In this document: positions 43,360-51,462 of the stretch, piece by piece
Numbering within the stretch: position 1 is the stretch's first letter
How the letters are laid out: each line of letters opens with the position of its first letter
From: Lentilactobacillus raoultii
GTDB taxonomy: Bacteria; Bacillota; Bacilli; Lactobacillales; Lactobacillaceae
Length of the DNA: 64,000 bases
NCBI RefSeq assembly: GCF_900411375.1
Contig: NZ_LS422991.1
Location: forward strand, 1-64,000
Reading direction: 5' to 3'
Program-made: the position numbers and the translations under genes
Notes under the pieces: generated by a model
What the model was told of the DNA's origin: nothing
What the model saw: only the letters and a program-made list of their open reading frames with translations
Databases searched by the model: none

Positions 43360-43372
43360 TTAGGAAACCTAA
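43360..43372. promoter_or_regulatory. Palindrome TTAGGAAACCTAA upstream of the aldehyde dehydrogenase
   Basis: A 5-3-5 perfect inverted repeat closely resembling the mntH-upstream TTAGG-N4-CCTAA (47124-47137) but with a 3-nt centre. Located about 50 nt upstream of the -35. It may be a weak DtxR/MntR-type site or chance similarity. Confidence 0.35.
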
Positions 43373-43400
43373 CTATGTAAATATTTTTCATTCACAAAGT

Positions 43401-43460
43401 AAAAAACAGCTTGTGACTTCGCTAAAAACCAATCGATGGCTCTAACGAAAAACAAGCTGT
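43401..43460 (-). terminator. Terminator of the DHA2 exporter gene
   Basis: ACAGCTTGT (43406-43414) pairs with ACAAGCTGT (43452-43460); the loop holds inner helices (TTCG/CGAA and CCA/TGG). T6 follows on the minus strand (43401-43406). Confidence 0.7.
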
Positions 43461-43479
43461 CCTCTTTGAAGTAGTTTAT

Positions 43480-44850
43480 TTATTTTACATTTTTAGCGGC
43501 CGCATATGAATGACGCTCCGCTGTTGTATCTTTAATCATCAAGGCTAACCCTAATGCTGCGATCTCCATAACTAAAAAAGTAATAAACACGGCATTAAAA
43601 TTACCATTACCAAGAATGACCGTTGCTAAAACAATGGCTGTGGATCCTAAAACTTGCCGGAAAGTGGCAATAATCGATGACCCATGAGGAATCAAATCAT
43701 TCGATAAAGAGTTAGCACCCAAAGTTGTTGCCGGCATCATTGCAAAGGCATTTCCTGCCTCAATGATCATTGAACACAGAATTGCCACCAACACACTCCT
43801 AAAGCCTGATAGCAATAATAACAATCCCCAACCAATGATGAACAGACCAAATCCGATTGTAATCACTGGCTTAAATCCAATCCGATCGGCTAATTGGCCG
43901 CTTCGGCGGTTTAGCCATGAAAGAAAGGCAGCTGCCGGTACCAAAGCCATTCCTGACCAGAAGGGCGACATCCCTAAAGCCTGTTGATAATAAAGTGGCA
44001 TAATAATGGTCACCGTAATTAATGACATATAGGACAACGAGGTTAGGGCAACCCCAAGATCAAAATTCCCGATTTTCAAAATATCCAATCTCAACAATGG
44101 CTTGGACATCTTCAATTGTCGGCGAACAAATAAAGCCAGCAGTACCAACGATACAATCAAAATAATCCAATTCGAATAATTACCGGCTGTCATATGAGAA
44201 GCTTCGTTGATAAAGTACAGCAGGCCAATAATTCCAAGTGACATGAAGACCGAGATAAAATCAAACCCGGTCTTTTTCGTTTTTAGCGGGCTGACAACTG
44301 TCTTCAACGCTAGTAAGAAGACAATTGACAGGACGACTAAAAAGAAGCCAAAAATTGCTTGCCAGTTCATCACTTGTAAAATGACCCCGGAAATAATTGG
44401 GCCCACCGCTAACGCTGAGCCCATAACCAGTCCAACGGTCCCCATCATCGCTCCCCGTTGATTTTGCGGTGTGATTTCCAAAATAATTGATTGGTAAGAA
44501 GGAAATAAGACACCAACACTAAAGCCTTCCATCAACCGGCCAATCATCATAATTGGAAAGTTAGGCGCAAAAATAACGATTAGAGTCCCGATCACAAAAT
44601 TAATTAACAGCGTTAAATATAGCGGCTTAAATTTAAAATTATCCATCAACCACGGCGACAATGGCATTACAACCGACATGATCAGCATGAATCCCGTTGT
44701 CAGCCAAGCAATCGTACTGGCCGGCAGATTAAAATAACGCATAAATGTCGGATAAGCAGTCGAAAGAGAGGATTGACTGATCGACATTGTGAAAGTCCCC
44801 AACAGTAGCGTCGCCACAAACCATTTGCGACTTTTTTCCGTAAGCTCCAT
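43480..44850 (-). CDS. MFS drug:H+ antiporter, DHA2 (14-TM) family
   Basis: 456 residues from ATG 44850 (AGGGGG 9 nt upstream). About 14 membrane helices; the conserved segments SSLSTAYPTFMRYF, the helix-4 motif GRLMEGFSVGVLFPSYQSII and helix-5 motif GLVMGSALAVGPIISGVI are typical of EmrB/QacA-type exporters. These expel lipophilic cations, bile salts or antibiotics using the proton gradient; the substrate cannot be told. No regulator gene is adjacent. Confidence 0.88.
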   Translation of the reverse strand: MELTEKSRKWFVATLLLGTFTMSISQSSLSTAYPTFMRYFNLPASTIAWLTTGFMLIMSVVMPLSPWLMDNFKFKPLYLTLLINFVIGTLIVIFAPNFPIMMIGRLMEGFSVGVLFPSYQSIILEITPQNQRGAMMGTVGLVMGSALAVGPIISGVILQVMNWQAIFGFFLVVLSIVFLLALKTVVSPLKTKKTGFDFISVFMSLGIIGLLYFINEASHMTAGNYSNWIILIVSLVLLALFVRRQLKMSKPLLRLDILKIGNFDLGVALTSLSYMSLITVTIIMPLYYQQALGMSPFWSGMALVPAAAFLSWLNRRSGQLADRIGFKPVITIGFGLFIIGWGLLLLLSGFRSVLVAILCSMIIEAGNAFAMMPATTLGANSLSNDLIPHGSSIIATFRQVLGSTAIVLATVILGNGNFNAVFITFLVMEIAALGLALMIKDTTAERHSYAAAKNVK

Positions 44851-44884
44851 TACTTCCATCCCCCTAATTACGGATAAAATTATG

Positions 44885-44926
44885 AAAAAGGAGCCGGTAC
44901 AGATAATTTTCCTGTGCCCAGCTCCT
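44885..44926 (-). terminator. Terminator of mntH-uspA
   Basis: A stem with arms 44889-44904 and 44911-44926 (outer AGGAGC/GCTCCT, inner ACAG/CTGT) followed by T5 on the minus strand. Confidence 0.75.
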
Positions 44927-44968
44927 CTCAACTTTATCTCGTATTTAATTCATTTTAGATAATTCCGA

Positions 44969-45418
44969 TTAACGAACGACCATTACCGAAATTGGTGAAT
45001 ACTTAGCCATGTATGCTGCTTGCGAACCAAAATACTTCCGAACACCTTTTTTCGAAAGTGAACCAACGACTAACAAGTCAGCATTGACCGCTGGAATAAC
45101 ACTCTTAACAATGGTTTCACCAGGGTCACCTTCTTCAACAACTGTATCAACCGTTTTAACTCCGGCACGTAATGCCAAGTTTCGATACTCGTTAAGATGG
45201 GCAACCAATTCTTTACGTTCACCATGAACATAATCTTTATTGAGCGCTTGATAAACATTCATTTCTTCGCTTTCAAGGATCGAAACGATGACTAACGATG
45301 CATCGGACAACCGTGCTTCCGAAACTGCATATCTAAATGCCAATTGTGCATCGGGTGAATCATCTACCCCTACTAAAATTCGTTTAAACTTTGTATGTGG
45401 TGAATTTTCTTTATCCAT
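44969..45418 (-). CDS. uspA: Universal stress protein UspA family
   Basis: 149 residues. Starts with the family beta strand RILVGVDDSPDAQLAF; the C-terminal nucleotide-binding motif G-x2-G-x9-G appears partly in VVGSLSKKGVRKYFGSQAAYMAKY, so ATP binding is likely. Lies 28 nt after mntH on the same strand, an arrangement common in lactobacilli, where it may help in manganese or acid stress. Role inferred from family only. Confidence 0.9.
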   Translation of the reverse strand: MDKENSPHTKFKRILVGVDDSPDAQLAFRYAVSEARLSDASLVIVSILESEEMNVYQALNKDYVHGERKELVAHLNEYRNLALRAGVKTVDTVVEEGDPGETIVKSVIPAVNADLLVVGSLSKKGVRKYFGSQAAYMAKYSPISVMVVR

Positions 45419-45446
45419 TTACTCGCTAAGCCTCCTGTCAGCAGCA

Positions 45447-47054
45447 CTAGGCGTTACTTTTATCAGCCTTATCTTTATTATAGTGCTCTTCAGTCGTTTC
45501 AAAACGCTTTGGCATCTTATTTCTGCTTGACCACAAATCATAAATTGTCCAAATCAACAACGCAATGATGGCAGCAATGATGATATAAGCAATCGTATGT
45601 GCCAGTGAAACACTGCTTGCAGAAGGATTATCGCCAAAGAAACTTGTGATGTTATCAGGAAGTCCTTTCATGTTCAAGAAAGTCAACCCTAAAACAGAAA
45701 TCCAGCCAAGAATTTTAACCCACAACGTGTTCTTAAAACGATCACCCATTTCCTTTGAGTTATCGGTCATCATTAGTAATGGCAACATTGAGAATGGTAG
45801 CGCAAAGGCCAGAAAGACCTGCGAGTTATTCATCAATGTATTTAACGCCGCATGTTGCCGAATTGGTGATTCACCACTCGTCATAGCAACACAAATCAAA
45901 ACTGGGATAACTGAAATCAAACGAGTAACCAAACGACGCAGCCACAATGGCATCTTCATATGAATAAAGCCTTCCATGATGACTTGTCCGGTTAGCGTAC
46001 CGGTAATAGTAGAATTTTGACCTGAAGCCAACAGTGCGACCGCAAACAAAATTGACAGAATACCAGATTTGGCAACCGCAATCAATACCCCATTACTCAA
46101 CATTGAAGAATCTGATAGAGCTTGGAACAAACCAAAGAATGACGGATCCTTAACGGCGCCAGTCTTAAATACCGCAACACCCATGATTAGAAGCAATGAG
46201 TTAATAACCCAAGCAAAAGATAGTTGGATGTTGGAATCCCAAGTTGCAAAACGAACCGTTCGTGCAACATCTTCTTGATCGCTATGATCAACTTTACGGG
46301 TTTGAGAAACCGCAGAATGTAGATACAGATTATGAGGCATGACCGTCGCACCAATAATTCCCAGGGCACCAGTTAATGGTGTATCACCGTTAACTTTATC
46401 ACCACTTGAGAAAGTCTGCCCAGTTGGAATTAAGCCCTTAACAATGTCACCGAAGTTAGGACCTGAAAGTGCAACTTCATAAACAAAGACAAACAGAATA
46501 ACTAAAATCAAACAAACAACAATTGCTTCAATTTTTCTAAAACCAACTTTAGTTAATAATAGCAAAAGCAATACATCAAAGACCGTAATAAAGACGGCAT
46601 AAACCAATGGTATGTGGAACAACAGATACAACGCAATCGCCGCACCAATAACTTCGGCAATATCAGTCGCCATAATAGCTAACTCTGTTAAAATCCACAG
46701 CACATATCCAAGTGTTTTACTGGTTCTGGCACGAATTGCTTGAGCCAAATCCATCTGTGACACAATACCCAGTTTAGCCGCCATGTATTGAAGTAACATC
46801 GCAATTAAACTCGACATTAAGATAACAGACATGAGCAGGTACTCAAAGTTTTGACCACCAGTAATTGAAGTTGACCAGTTACCAGGATCCATATAACCAA
46901 CGGCAACTAGTGCGCCAGGCCCCGAGTACATAAACAACGTTTTCCAGAATCCTCGGCCCTTCGGAACTTCAATTGTTCCATTAATTTCTTCCAATGAAGG
47001 TCCATTTGCATAGTGAATCAAATGTTGCTTCTTCGGAGCTTTATCTTTTACCAT
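45447..47054 (-). CDS. mntH: Nramp-type manganese/divalent metal transporter
   Basis: Proton-coupled importer of Mn2+ (also Fe2+, Cd2+) in the cytoplasmic membrane; lactobacilli rely on high Mn2+ instead of superoxide dismutase. 535 residues, somewhat long at both ends, 11 or more helices. Metal-binding motifs DPGNW in helix 1 and MPHNLYLHS in helix 6 are intact. RBS AAGGAGG, 12 nt from the ATG. Preceded by a DtxR/MntR-type palindrome, followed by uspA in one transcript. Confidence 0.94.
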   Translation of the reverse strand: MVKDKAPKKQHLIHYANGPSLEEINGTIEVPKGRGFWKTLFMYSGPGALVAVGYMDPGNWSTSITGGQNFEYLLMSVILMSSLIAMLLQYMAAKLGIVSQMDLAQAIRARTSKTLGYVLWILTELAIMATDIAEVIGAAIALYLLFHIPLVYAVFITVFDVLLLLLLTKVGFRKIEAIVVCLILVILFVFVYEVALSGPNFGDIVKGLIPTGQTFSSGDKVNGDTPLTGALGIIGATVMPHNLYLHSAVSQTRKVDHSDQEDVARTVRFATWDSNIQLSFAWVINSLLLIMGVAVFKTGAVKDPSFFGLFQALSDSSMLSNGVLIAVAKSGILSILFAVALLASGQNSTITGTLTGQVIMEGFIHMKMPLWLRRLVTRLISVIPVLICVAMTSGESPIRQHAALNTLMNNSQVFLAFALPFSMLPLLMMTDNSKEMGDRFKNTLWVKILGWISVLGLTFLNMKGLPDNITSFFGDNPSASSVSLAHTIAYIIIAAIIALLIWTIYDLWSSRNKMPKRFETTEEHYNKDKADKSNA

Positions 47055-47123
47055 TTTTCATAGGTACCTCCTTTTAAGTTCAAATCCAATATTACCATAA
47101 TCCAATGTAAAGTAAATATGAAT

Positions 47124-47137
47124 TTAGGAGAGCCTAA
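47124..47137. promoter_or_regulatory. DtxR/MntR-type operator upstream of mntH
   Basis: TTAGG-AGAG-CCTAA, a perfect 5-4-5 inverted repeat, matches the half sites of the DtxR/MntR/SirR family. It lies about 70 nt before mntH; a possible promoter TTTACT-16-TAATAT lies just downstream on the minus strand. Manganese-dependent repression of mntH is expected. Confidence 0.65.
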
Positions 47138-47298
47138 CTTAATAATTGTAAGTAATTAAAACGGGATTTGTGAGTTACCGCCAATGGAAACGCTTTTTAA
47201 TTTAGCAAAAAAAATTTAAAAAAATTCAGTAAACACTCAATCCGACACTCAAATTGAAACGGTGATACGCAAAACCATTAATTATTTTCTGATATTTT

Positions 47299-47331
47299 AA
47301 AAAGGCCGGCACCCTCGATAACATTTGGCCT
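47299..47331 (-). terminator. Probable terminator of the Rgg-like gene
   Basis: AGGCC/GGCCT arms (47327-47331 with 47303-47307) with T5 on the minus strand, immediately after the stop. The stem is short and the loop long. Confidence 0.45.
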
Positions 47332-47338
47332 ACCTTTA

Positions 47339-48187
47339 TTAATGTGAGTAATCGTTGATTCTGGCAATTAATTTTTGATTACCATTAAATTTGGCGAACG
47401 CATAAGCATCCCGAATCGTTTCGTTAACCAGCTTTGGGTCAACCTGTTGAGCAGCATAATTCCTAGCCAATCGAAACTGTGCTCTGGCAACGTAAAAAGT
47501 CACATGCTGCCTTGAACTGAGTGAAATCAGCGATTTAAGTAATTGATTGCCGGTTGTAAAGTCATTTTGATACGAATAAAAGTCGCCGGTATAAAACAAC
47601 ATCGTCAGCGTTTTCCAAACACTGTCAACATCTTGATCCTTTGGCATCATTAATTGTTTAGGGACTTTGGAAAAATAAAAGTCAGCCCGTTCAATATTTC
47701 CGGCATGTTCATAGGCGATTCCTAGTCCCACATAAGCTAACTGCGAGAAAATGGTTTGGTGAACGTCATCCAGACCGTTTAAAATTTGGTCAAAGCAAAA
47801 AACGGCGTCATTGATTGGATAATCCCCCAGCGCCATTAAATAGCCTTTAATGAATAGGTATTCCATTTTAGTATTGGAATCGCCCATCTGCGTTATTGCG
47901 ATCGTTGACAACGTCTCAGCAACTTCTTCATATTCCATCGTAATCAACTTGAATTCAGCTTGATGAAGTTTTTCCAAAATCGTTGCGTCCTGATCAAGCG
48001 GCCCCGGAAAAATATCGCTTAGCGAAAGTCCTAAGCGCTGGCACAGTTGCGTTAAAATTTTGGTTGAAATCATTTTGCCAGTGTTTTCAAATTTGCTGAT
48101 GGTTGCCTGGGTGCAAATCCCCTTCGCCAACTCGCTTTGTGAGAGACCAAGCTGTTTTCGCCGATTAATAAACTTTTGAATGTCCAT
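47339..48187 (-). CDS. Rgg/GadR-like helix-turn-helix regulator
   Basis: 282 residues: N-terminal XRE helix-turn-helix (residues 8-62; RKQLGLSQSELAKGICTQATISKFEN) and a long alpha-helical C-terminal part with TPR-like repeats, the layout of Rgg/RNPP regulators that may bind short peptides. RBS AAAGG. No obvious peptide pheromone ORF is seen next to it in the 540 nt to cysK apart from the cysteine leader peptide on the opposite strand, which belongs to another unit. Target unknown. Confidence 0.8.
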   Translation of the reverse strand: MDIQKFINRRKQLGLSQSELAKGICTQATISKFENTGKMISTKILTQLCQRLGLSLSDIFPGPLDQDATILEKLHQAEFKLITMEYEEVAETLSTIAITQMGDSNTKMEYLFIKGYLMALGDYPINDAVFCFDQILNGLDDVHQTIFSQLAYVGLGIAYEHAGNIERADFYFSKVPKQLMMPKDQDVDSVWKTLTMLFYTGDFYSYQNDFTTGNQLLKSLISLSSRQHVTFYVARAQFRLARNYAAQQVDPKLVNETIRDAYAFAKFNGNQKLIARINDYSH

Positions 48188-48412
48188 AATTATACCTTTC
48201 TAATGAATTGATTTAATCAAATGCCCTAGTCATATTAATTATATCAACTTTCTATATAAAATACCGGTTATTTTAAGAATATTAACTGACAACCATGACG
48301 AAAGGCAGTTAAATTGTTGAACTTACGCTCAATCCGCTCCGTAAAATATGATAAATAAATTAGAGTTCCAAATTATTTATCATGATTTTTTTATCTTTTA
48401 GTCCAAAAATGA

Positions 48413-48441
48413 TTGACAGCGGTTTTAGAATTGTGTATATT
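48413..48441 (+). promoter_or_regulatory. Promoter of the cysteine cluster
   Basis: -35 TTGACA (48413-48418), 17-nt spacer, -10 TATATT (48436-48441); +1 near 48448. The transcript would begin with a leader of about 280 nt before cysK. Confidence 0.82.
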
Positions 48442-48471
48442 AATGACAACAAAAATTTCGGAGGTGTCATG

Positions 48472-48546
48472 ATGAATCAATCAATGTTTAATGCGATTAA
48501 TTGTTGCTGTCGAACAACGCGTTTTTGGCGATGTTCGGCCTGTTAG
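48472..48546 (+). CDS. Cysteine-rich leader peptide (attenuator)
   Basis: 24 codons from ATG 48472 to TAG 48544-48546; GGAGG is 7 nt upstream and an extra in-frame ATG precedes it. Cysteines are residues 11, 12, 13, 21 and 24, the last directly before the stop codon. With a strong promoter just upstream and a terminator before cysK, this matches a leader peptide whose translation senses charged Cys-tRNA. Slow decoding of the CCC run would be expected to let transcription pass the terminator. No membrane or secretion signal, so a structural role is unlikely. The mechanism is inferred. Confidence 0.75.
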   Translation: MNQSMFNAINCCCRTTRFWRCSAC

Positions 48547-48581
48547 CATTGACATTTTTTGGGAAGTCATGACCTAAAAAG

Positions 48582-48612
48582 AGTTCAATGTCCACTTGGC
48601 TGGAATTGAACT
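48582..48612 (+). promoter_or_regulatory. Hairpin between leader peptide and terminator
   Basis: AGTTCAAT (48582-48589) pairs with ATTGAACT (48605-48612), directly abutting the terminator stem. It may be part of the switching structure. A pairing of GTCATGA at the leader start (48466-48472) with TCATGAC (48567-48573) is also possible. No T-box sequence is found. Confidence 0.45.
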
Positions 48613-48614
48613 AA

Positions 48615-48655
48615 GGGCGCGAAAATTCTGAATTTCAGAATTTTGCGCCCTTTTT
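48615..48655 (+). terminator. Attenuator terminator before cysK
   Basis: A 15-bp stem with one bulged G (48615-48630 with 48636-48650), a 5-nt loop and T5, placed 70 nt before cysK inside the transcript that starts at 48448. Confidence 0.88.
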
Positions 48656-48728
48656 CTATACTATTATGACCATTTTTCCTAGCATCCAAATAGCTAACAC
48701 CGACAAATTATTAGAAAGGATCTTTCTC

Positions 48729-49640
48729 ATGCTTATTCATTCCGTTTCAGAATTGATCGGCCAAACACCACTGATCGATCTGCAAATTAATATTCCAAAT
48801 CACAGTCATATCTATGCCAAACTGGAGATGTTTAATCCCGGAGGCAGCATCAAAGACCGGCTGGGCCAATACATGATTCAAGATGCCATTAATCGCGGTC
48901 AGGTGACCGAAGGCGTGACAACGATTATCGAACCCACCGCCGGCAATACCGGAATTGGCGTTGCCCTCGCCGCCCAACAACATCATTTACCAACCATTTT
49001 GGTTGTGCCGGAAAAATTCAGTTTTGAAAAGCAACAGTTGATGAAAGCCTTGGGGGCCAAATTAATTAACACCCCTAGTGATCAAGGCATCAAGGGCGCC
49101 ATTGAAAAAGCTGAGGCGCTTCACGATCAAACCCCCGATAGCTTTGTTCCAATGCAATTCAGGAATCCGGCCAACCCCGATACTTACTATCACACCCTGG
49201 CACCGGAGCTGCTTAATGACCTCAATAGCCCAATTGACGCTTTTGTTGCCGGTGCGGGCAGCGGTGGTACATTTGCAGGTGTCGCCCGTTACTTAAAAGA
49301 GCAGAATCCGGCAACTCAAACCATCGTTGTGGAACCTGAAGGCTCGATTTTAAATGGCGGGCCTGCCCATCCCCATCGGACGGAAGGGATTGGTGTTGAA
49401 TTTGTTCCGCCATTTTTCAAAAATATTGCCATCGACAAAACTTTAACAATTGCCGATGCCGATGCGTTTCATCAAGTTAGGGAGATGGCTAAAAAGCAGG
49501 GATTATTCATTGGCAGTTCAAGCGGCGCCGCTTTGGCTGCCAGCTTAAAGGTCGCTGAGACACTTCCTGAGAACAGTACCATTGTCACGATTTTCCCAGA
49601 TAGTAGTGAACGTTACATGAGCGAAAATATTTATGAATAA
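48729..49640 (+). CDS. cysK: Cysteine synthase / cystathionine beta-synthase-like enzyme
   Basis: PLP enzyme of the O-acetylserine sulfhydrylase family: joins O-acetylserine with sulfide, or with homocysteine in CBS-like variants of lactobacilli. 303 residues from ATG 48729 (AAAGGA upstream). PLP lysine K42 in [11 protein letters not shown], substrate loop TAGNTG, phosphate loop [10 protein letters not shown]. The adjacent cystathionine lyase and CysE suggest the reverse transsulfuration route from methionine to cysteine as an alternative to direct sulfide fixation. Under the leader-peptide attenuator. Confidence 0.9.
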   Translation: MLIHSVSELIGQTPLIDLQINIPNHSHIYAKLEMFNPGGSIKDRLGQYMIQDAINRGQVTEGVTTIIEPTAGNTGIGVALAAQQHHLPTILVVPEKFSFEKQQLMKALGAKLINTPSDQGIKGAIEKAEALHDQTPDSFVPMQFRNPANPDTYYHTLAPELLNDLNSPIDAFVAGAGSGGTFAGVARYLKEQNPATQTIVVEPEGSILNGGPAHPHRTEGIGVEFVPPFFKNIAIDKTLTIADADAFHQVREMAKKQGLFIGSSSGAALAASLKVAETLPENSTIVTIFPDSSERYMSENIYE

Positions 49641-49661
49641 AAATAAAGTGAGGTTATTAAA

Positions 49662-50846
49662 ATGGAATTTGATACAAAATTAATTCATGGTGGCATTAGC
49701 GAAGATAAAACAACCGGGGCGGTTTCGGTCCCAATTTATATGGCGTCAACCTTTCACCAACAAAAAATCGGTGAAAATAAATATGAGTATTCTCGCTCCG
49801 GAAACCCGACTCGAGAAGCGGTTGAAAAACTAATTGCCGAGCTGGAAGGCGGCACAGCCGGGTTTGCATTTGCCTCCGGTTCAGCTGCAATCGATACAGT
49901 CTTCTCAATGTTTTCTGCCGGTGACCATTTTGTTATTGGCAATGATGTCTATGGTGGTACCTTCCGCCTGATTGACGCCGTTTTAAAACGCTTTGGCATG
50001 ACCTTTACAGTGGTTGACACCCGTGACCTGACTGCTGTTGAAGAAGCGATTACGCCGGATACCAAAGCCATTTACTTGGAGACTCCAACCAACCCGCTTT
50101 TACGGGTGACCGATATTGCGGCAGTTGCCAAGATTGCCAAAGCACACCAAATTTTAAGCATTATCGATAACACCTTCTCCTCGCCCTACGTTCAGCGGCC
50201 GCTGGAACAGGGAGTCGATATCGTTCTTCACAGTGCTTCCAAATACCTGGGCGGTCACAGCGATGTAATTGCCGGCCTGATTGTCACTAAAGATGACCAG
50301 TTGGCCGAAAAAATCGGCTATCTTCAAAATGCCATTGGCGGTATTTTGGCACCTCAGGAAAGCTGGTTATTGCAACGTGGGATTAAAACGTTGTCTCTTC
50401 GAATGCGTGCTCATTTAGCCAATGCCGAAGCCGTTTTCAATTATCTATCAAACCAACCACTTGTCAGCAAAATTTACTATCCTGGTGATCCTGACAATCC
50501 TGATTATGAAGTTGCCAAAAAACAAATGCACGGCTTTGGCGCCATGATTTCTTTTGAATTACAGAATGGGCTGGATCCAAAGCAATTTGTCGAACAACTG
50601 CACGTTATCACATTGGCTGAAAGTCTGGGGGCGCTGGAAAGCTTGATCGAGATTCCAGCTTTGATGACTCACGGCTCGATTCCACGCGATATTCGGTTGA
50701 AGAACGGTATTAAAGACGAATTGATTCGCCTTTCGGTTGGCGTTGAAGATCAAAAGGATTTGTTAGCCGATCTGGAACGTGGCTTCAATCAGCTTAAGGG
50801 GAGTAAGAAAAATGTTTCAAACAGCAAGGTCCGTTCTCAAGCGTGA
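49662..50846 (+). CDS. Cystathionine gamma-lyase/synthase family PLP enzyme
   Basis: 394 residues, Cys/Met-metabolism PLP family. Signature YSRSGNPTR, cofactor lysine in HSASKYLGGHSDV, and SPYVQRPLEQG. By position between cysK and cysE it most likely acts as cystathionine gamma-lyase releasing cysteine, but gamma-synthase (MetB) activity cannot be ruled out from sequence. RBS GTGAGG 10 nt or so before the ATG; 21 nt after cysK. Its 3' end overlaps cysE by 35 bp. Confidence 0.9.
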   Translation: MEFDTKLIHGGISEDKTTGAVSVPIYMASTFHQQKIGENKYEYSRSGNPTREAVEKLIAELEGGTAGFAFASGSAAIDTVFSMFSAGDHFVIGNDVYGGTFRLIDAVLKRFGMTFTVVDTRDLTAVEEAITPDTKAIYLETPTNPLLRVTDIAAVAKIAKAHQILSIIDNTFSSPYVQRPLEQGVDIVLHSASKYLGGHSDVIAGLIVTKDDQLAEKIGYLQNAIGGILAPQESWLLQRGIKTLSLRMRAHLANAEAVFNYLSNQPLVSKIYYPGDPDNPDYEVAKKQMHGFGAMISFELQNGLDPKQFVEQLHVITLAESLGALESLIEIPALMTHGSIPRDIRLKNGIKDELIRLSVGVEDQKDLLADLERGFNQLKGSKKNVSNSKVRSQA

Positions 50847-51369
50847 TCCGGCAGCCCACAGTCTCTTGGAAGTTCTCTTAACCTACCCCGGAATCCGCGC
50901 CCTGTTTTGGTACAGAATCGCTCACTTTCTGGCTTTTCATCGATTTTACACAATTGCCGGCCTCCTAAGTCAACATGCCGCCAAAGTAACTGGGATTTCA
51001 ATTTCACCGGAAGCCAAAATCGGTAAGCGCGTTTTCATCGATCACGGAATTGGTGTCGTAATCGGTGCCACTGCCGTTATTGAAGATGACGTCACTATCC
51101 TGCATGGCGTGACGTTGGGTGCCAGAAGAGCCGTTGAAGGTCGGCGACATCCCTATGTAAAAAAAGGGGCGTTTATTGGTGCCAACGCCCAATTGCTTGG
51201 CACCATCACGATCGGTGCCTTTAGTAAAGTTGGAGCGGGGGCAATCGTATTAAATAATGTGGCCGATAAAACTACCGTGGTTGGTAATCCTGCCCGAACT
51301 GTTAACAAATTGCCTGCCAAAGTCATCAACGTGACTTTCACAACCAACACATCAACCACTAAAAATTAA
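50812..51369 (+). CDS. cysE: Serine O-acetyltransferase
   Basis: Makes O-acetylserine from serine and acetyl-CoA, the substrate of CysK. 185 residues from ATG 50812 (AAGGGGAG upstream), starting inside the end of the lyase gene. N-terminal helices with YPGIRALFWYRIAHFL, then the left-handed beta-helix: ISPEAKIGKRVFIDHGIGVVIGA, VTILHGVTLG and ARRAVEGRRHP. The C-terminal tail is short; whether feedback inhibition by cysteine is kept is unclear. Confidence 0.93.
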   Translation: MFQTARSVLKRDPAAHSLLEVLLTYPGIRALFWYRIAHFLAFHRFYTIAGLLSQHAAKVTGISISPEAKIGKRVFIDHGIGVVIGATAVIEDDVTILHGVTLGARRAVEGRRHPYVKKGAFIGANAQLLGTITIGAFSKVGAGAIVLNNVADKTTVVGNPARTVNKLPAKVINVTFTTNTSTTKN

Positions 51370-51384
51370 TGACTTACCAAAAAT

Positions 51385-51436
51385 ACCTTGATGAAAAGAT
51401 TTACCAGTTGGTAAAAATATCATCAAGGTGTTTTTC
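51385..51436. terminator. Terminator between cysE and icd
   Basis: A 9-bp stem (51385-51393 with 51421-51429) with an inner TTTACC/GGTAAA helix, followed by TGTTTTT on the plus strand. It ends cysE and probably also blocks read-through from the converging icd gene. Confidence 0.78.
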
Positions 51437-51462
51437 GTATTTAATTATTGTGTCGAAAATAA

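Noticed and set aside
48448-48728. T-box riboswitch upstream of cysK
   Set aside because: The conserved T-box sequence and specifier stem layout are absent; the leader peptide explains the region better.
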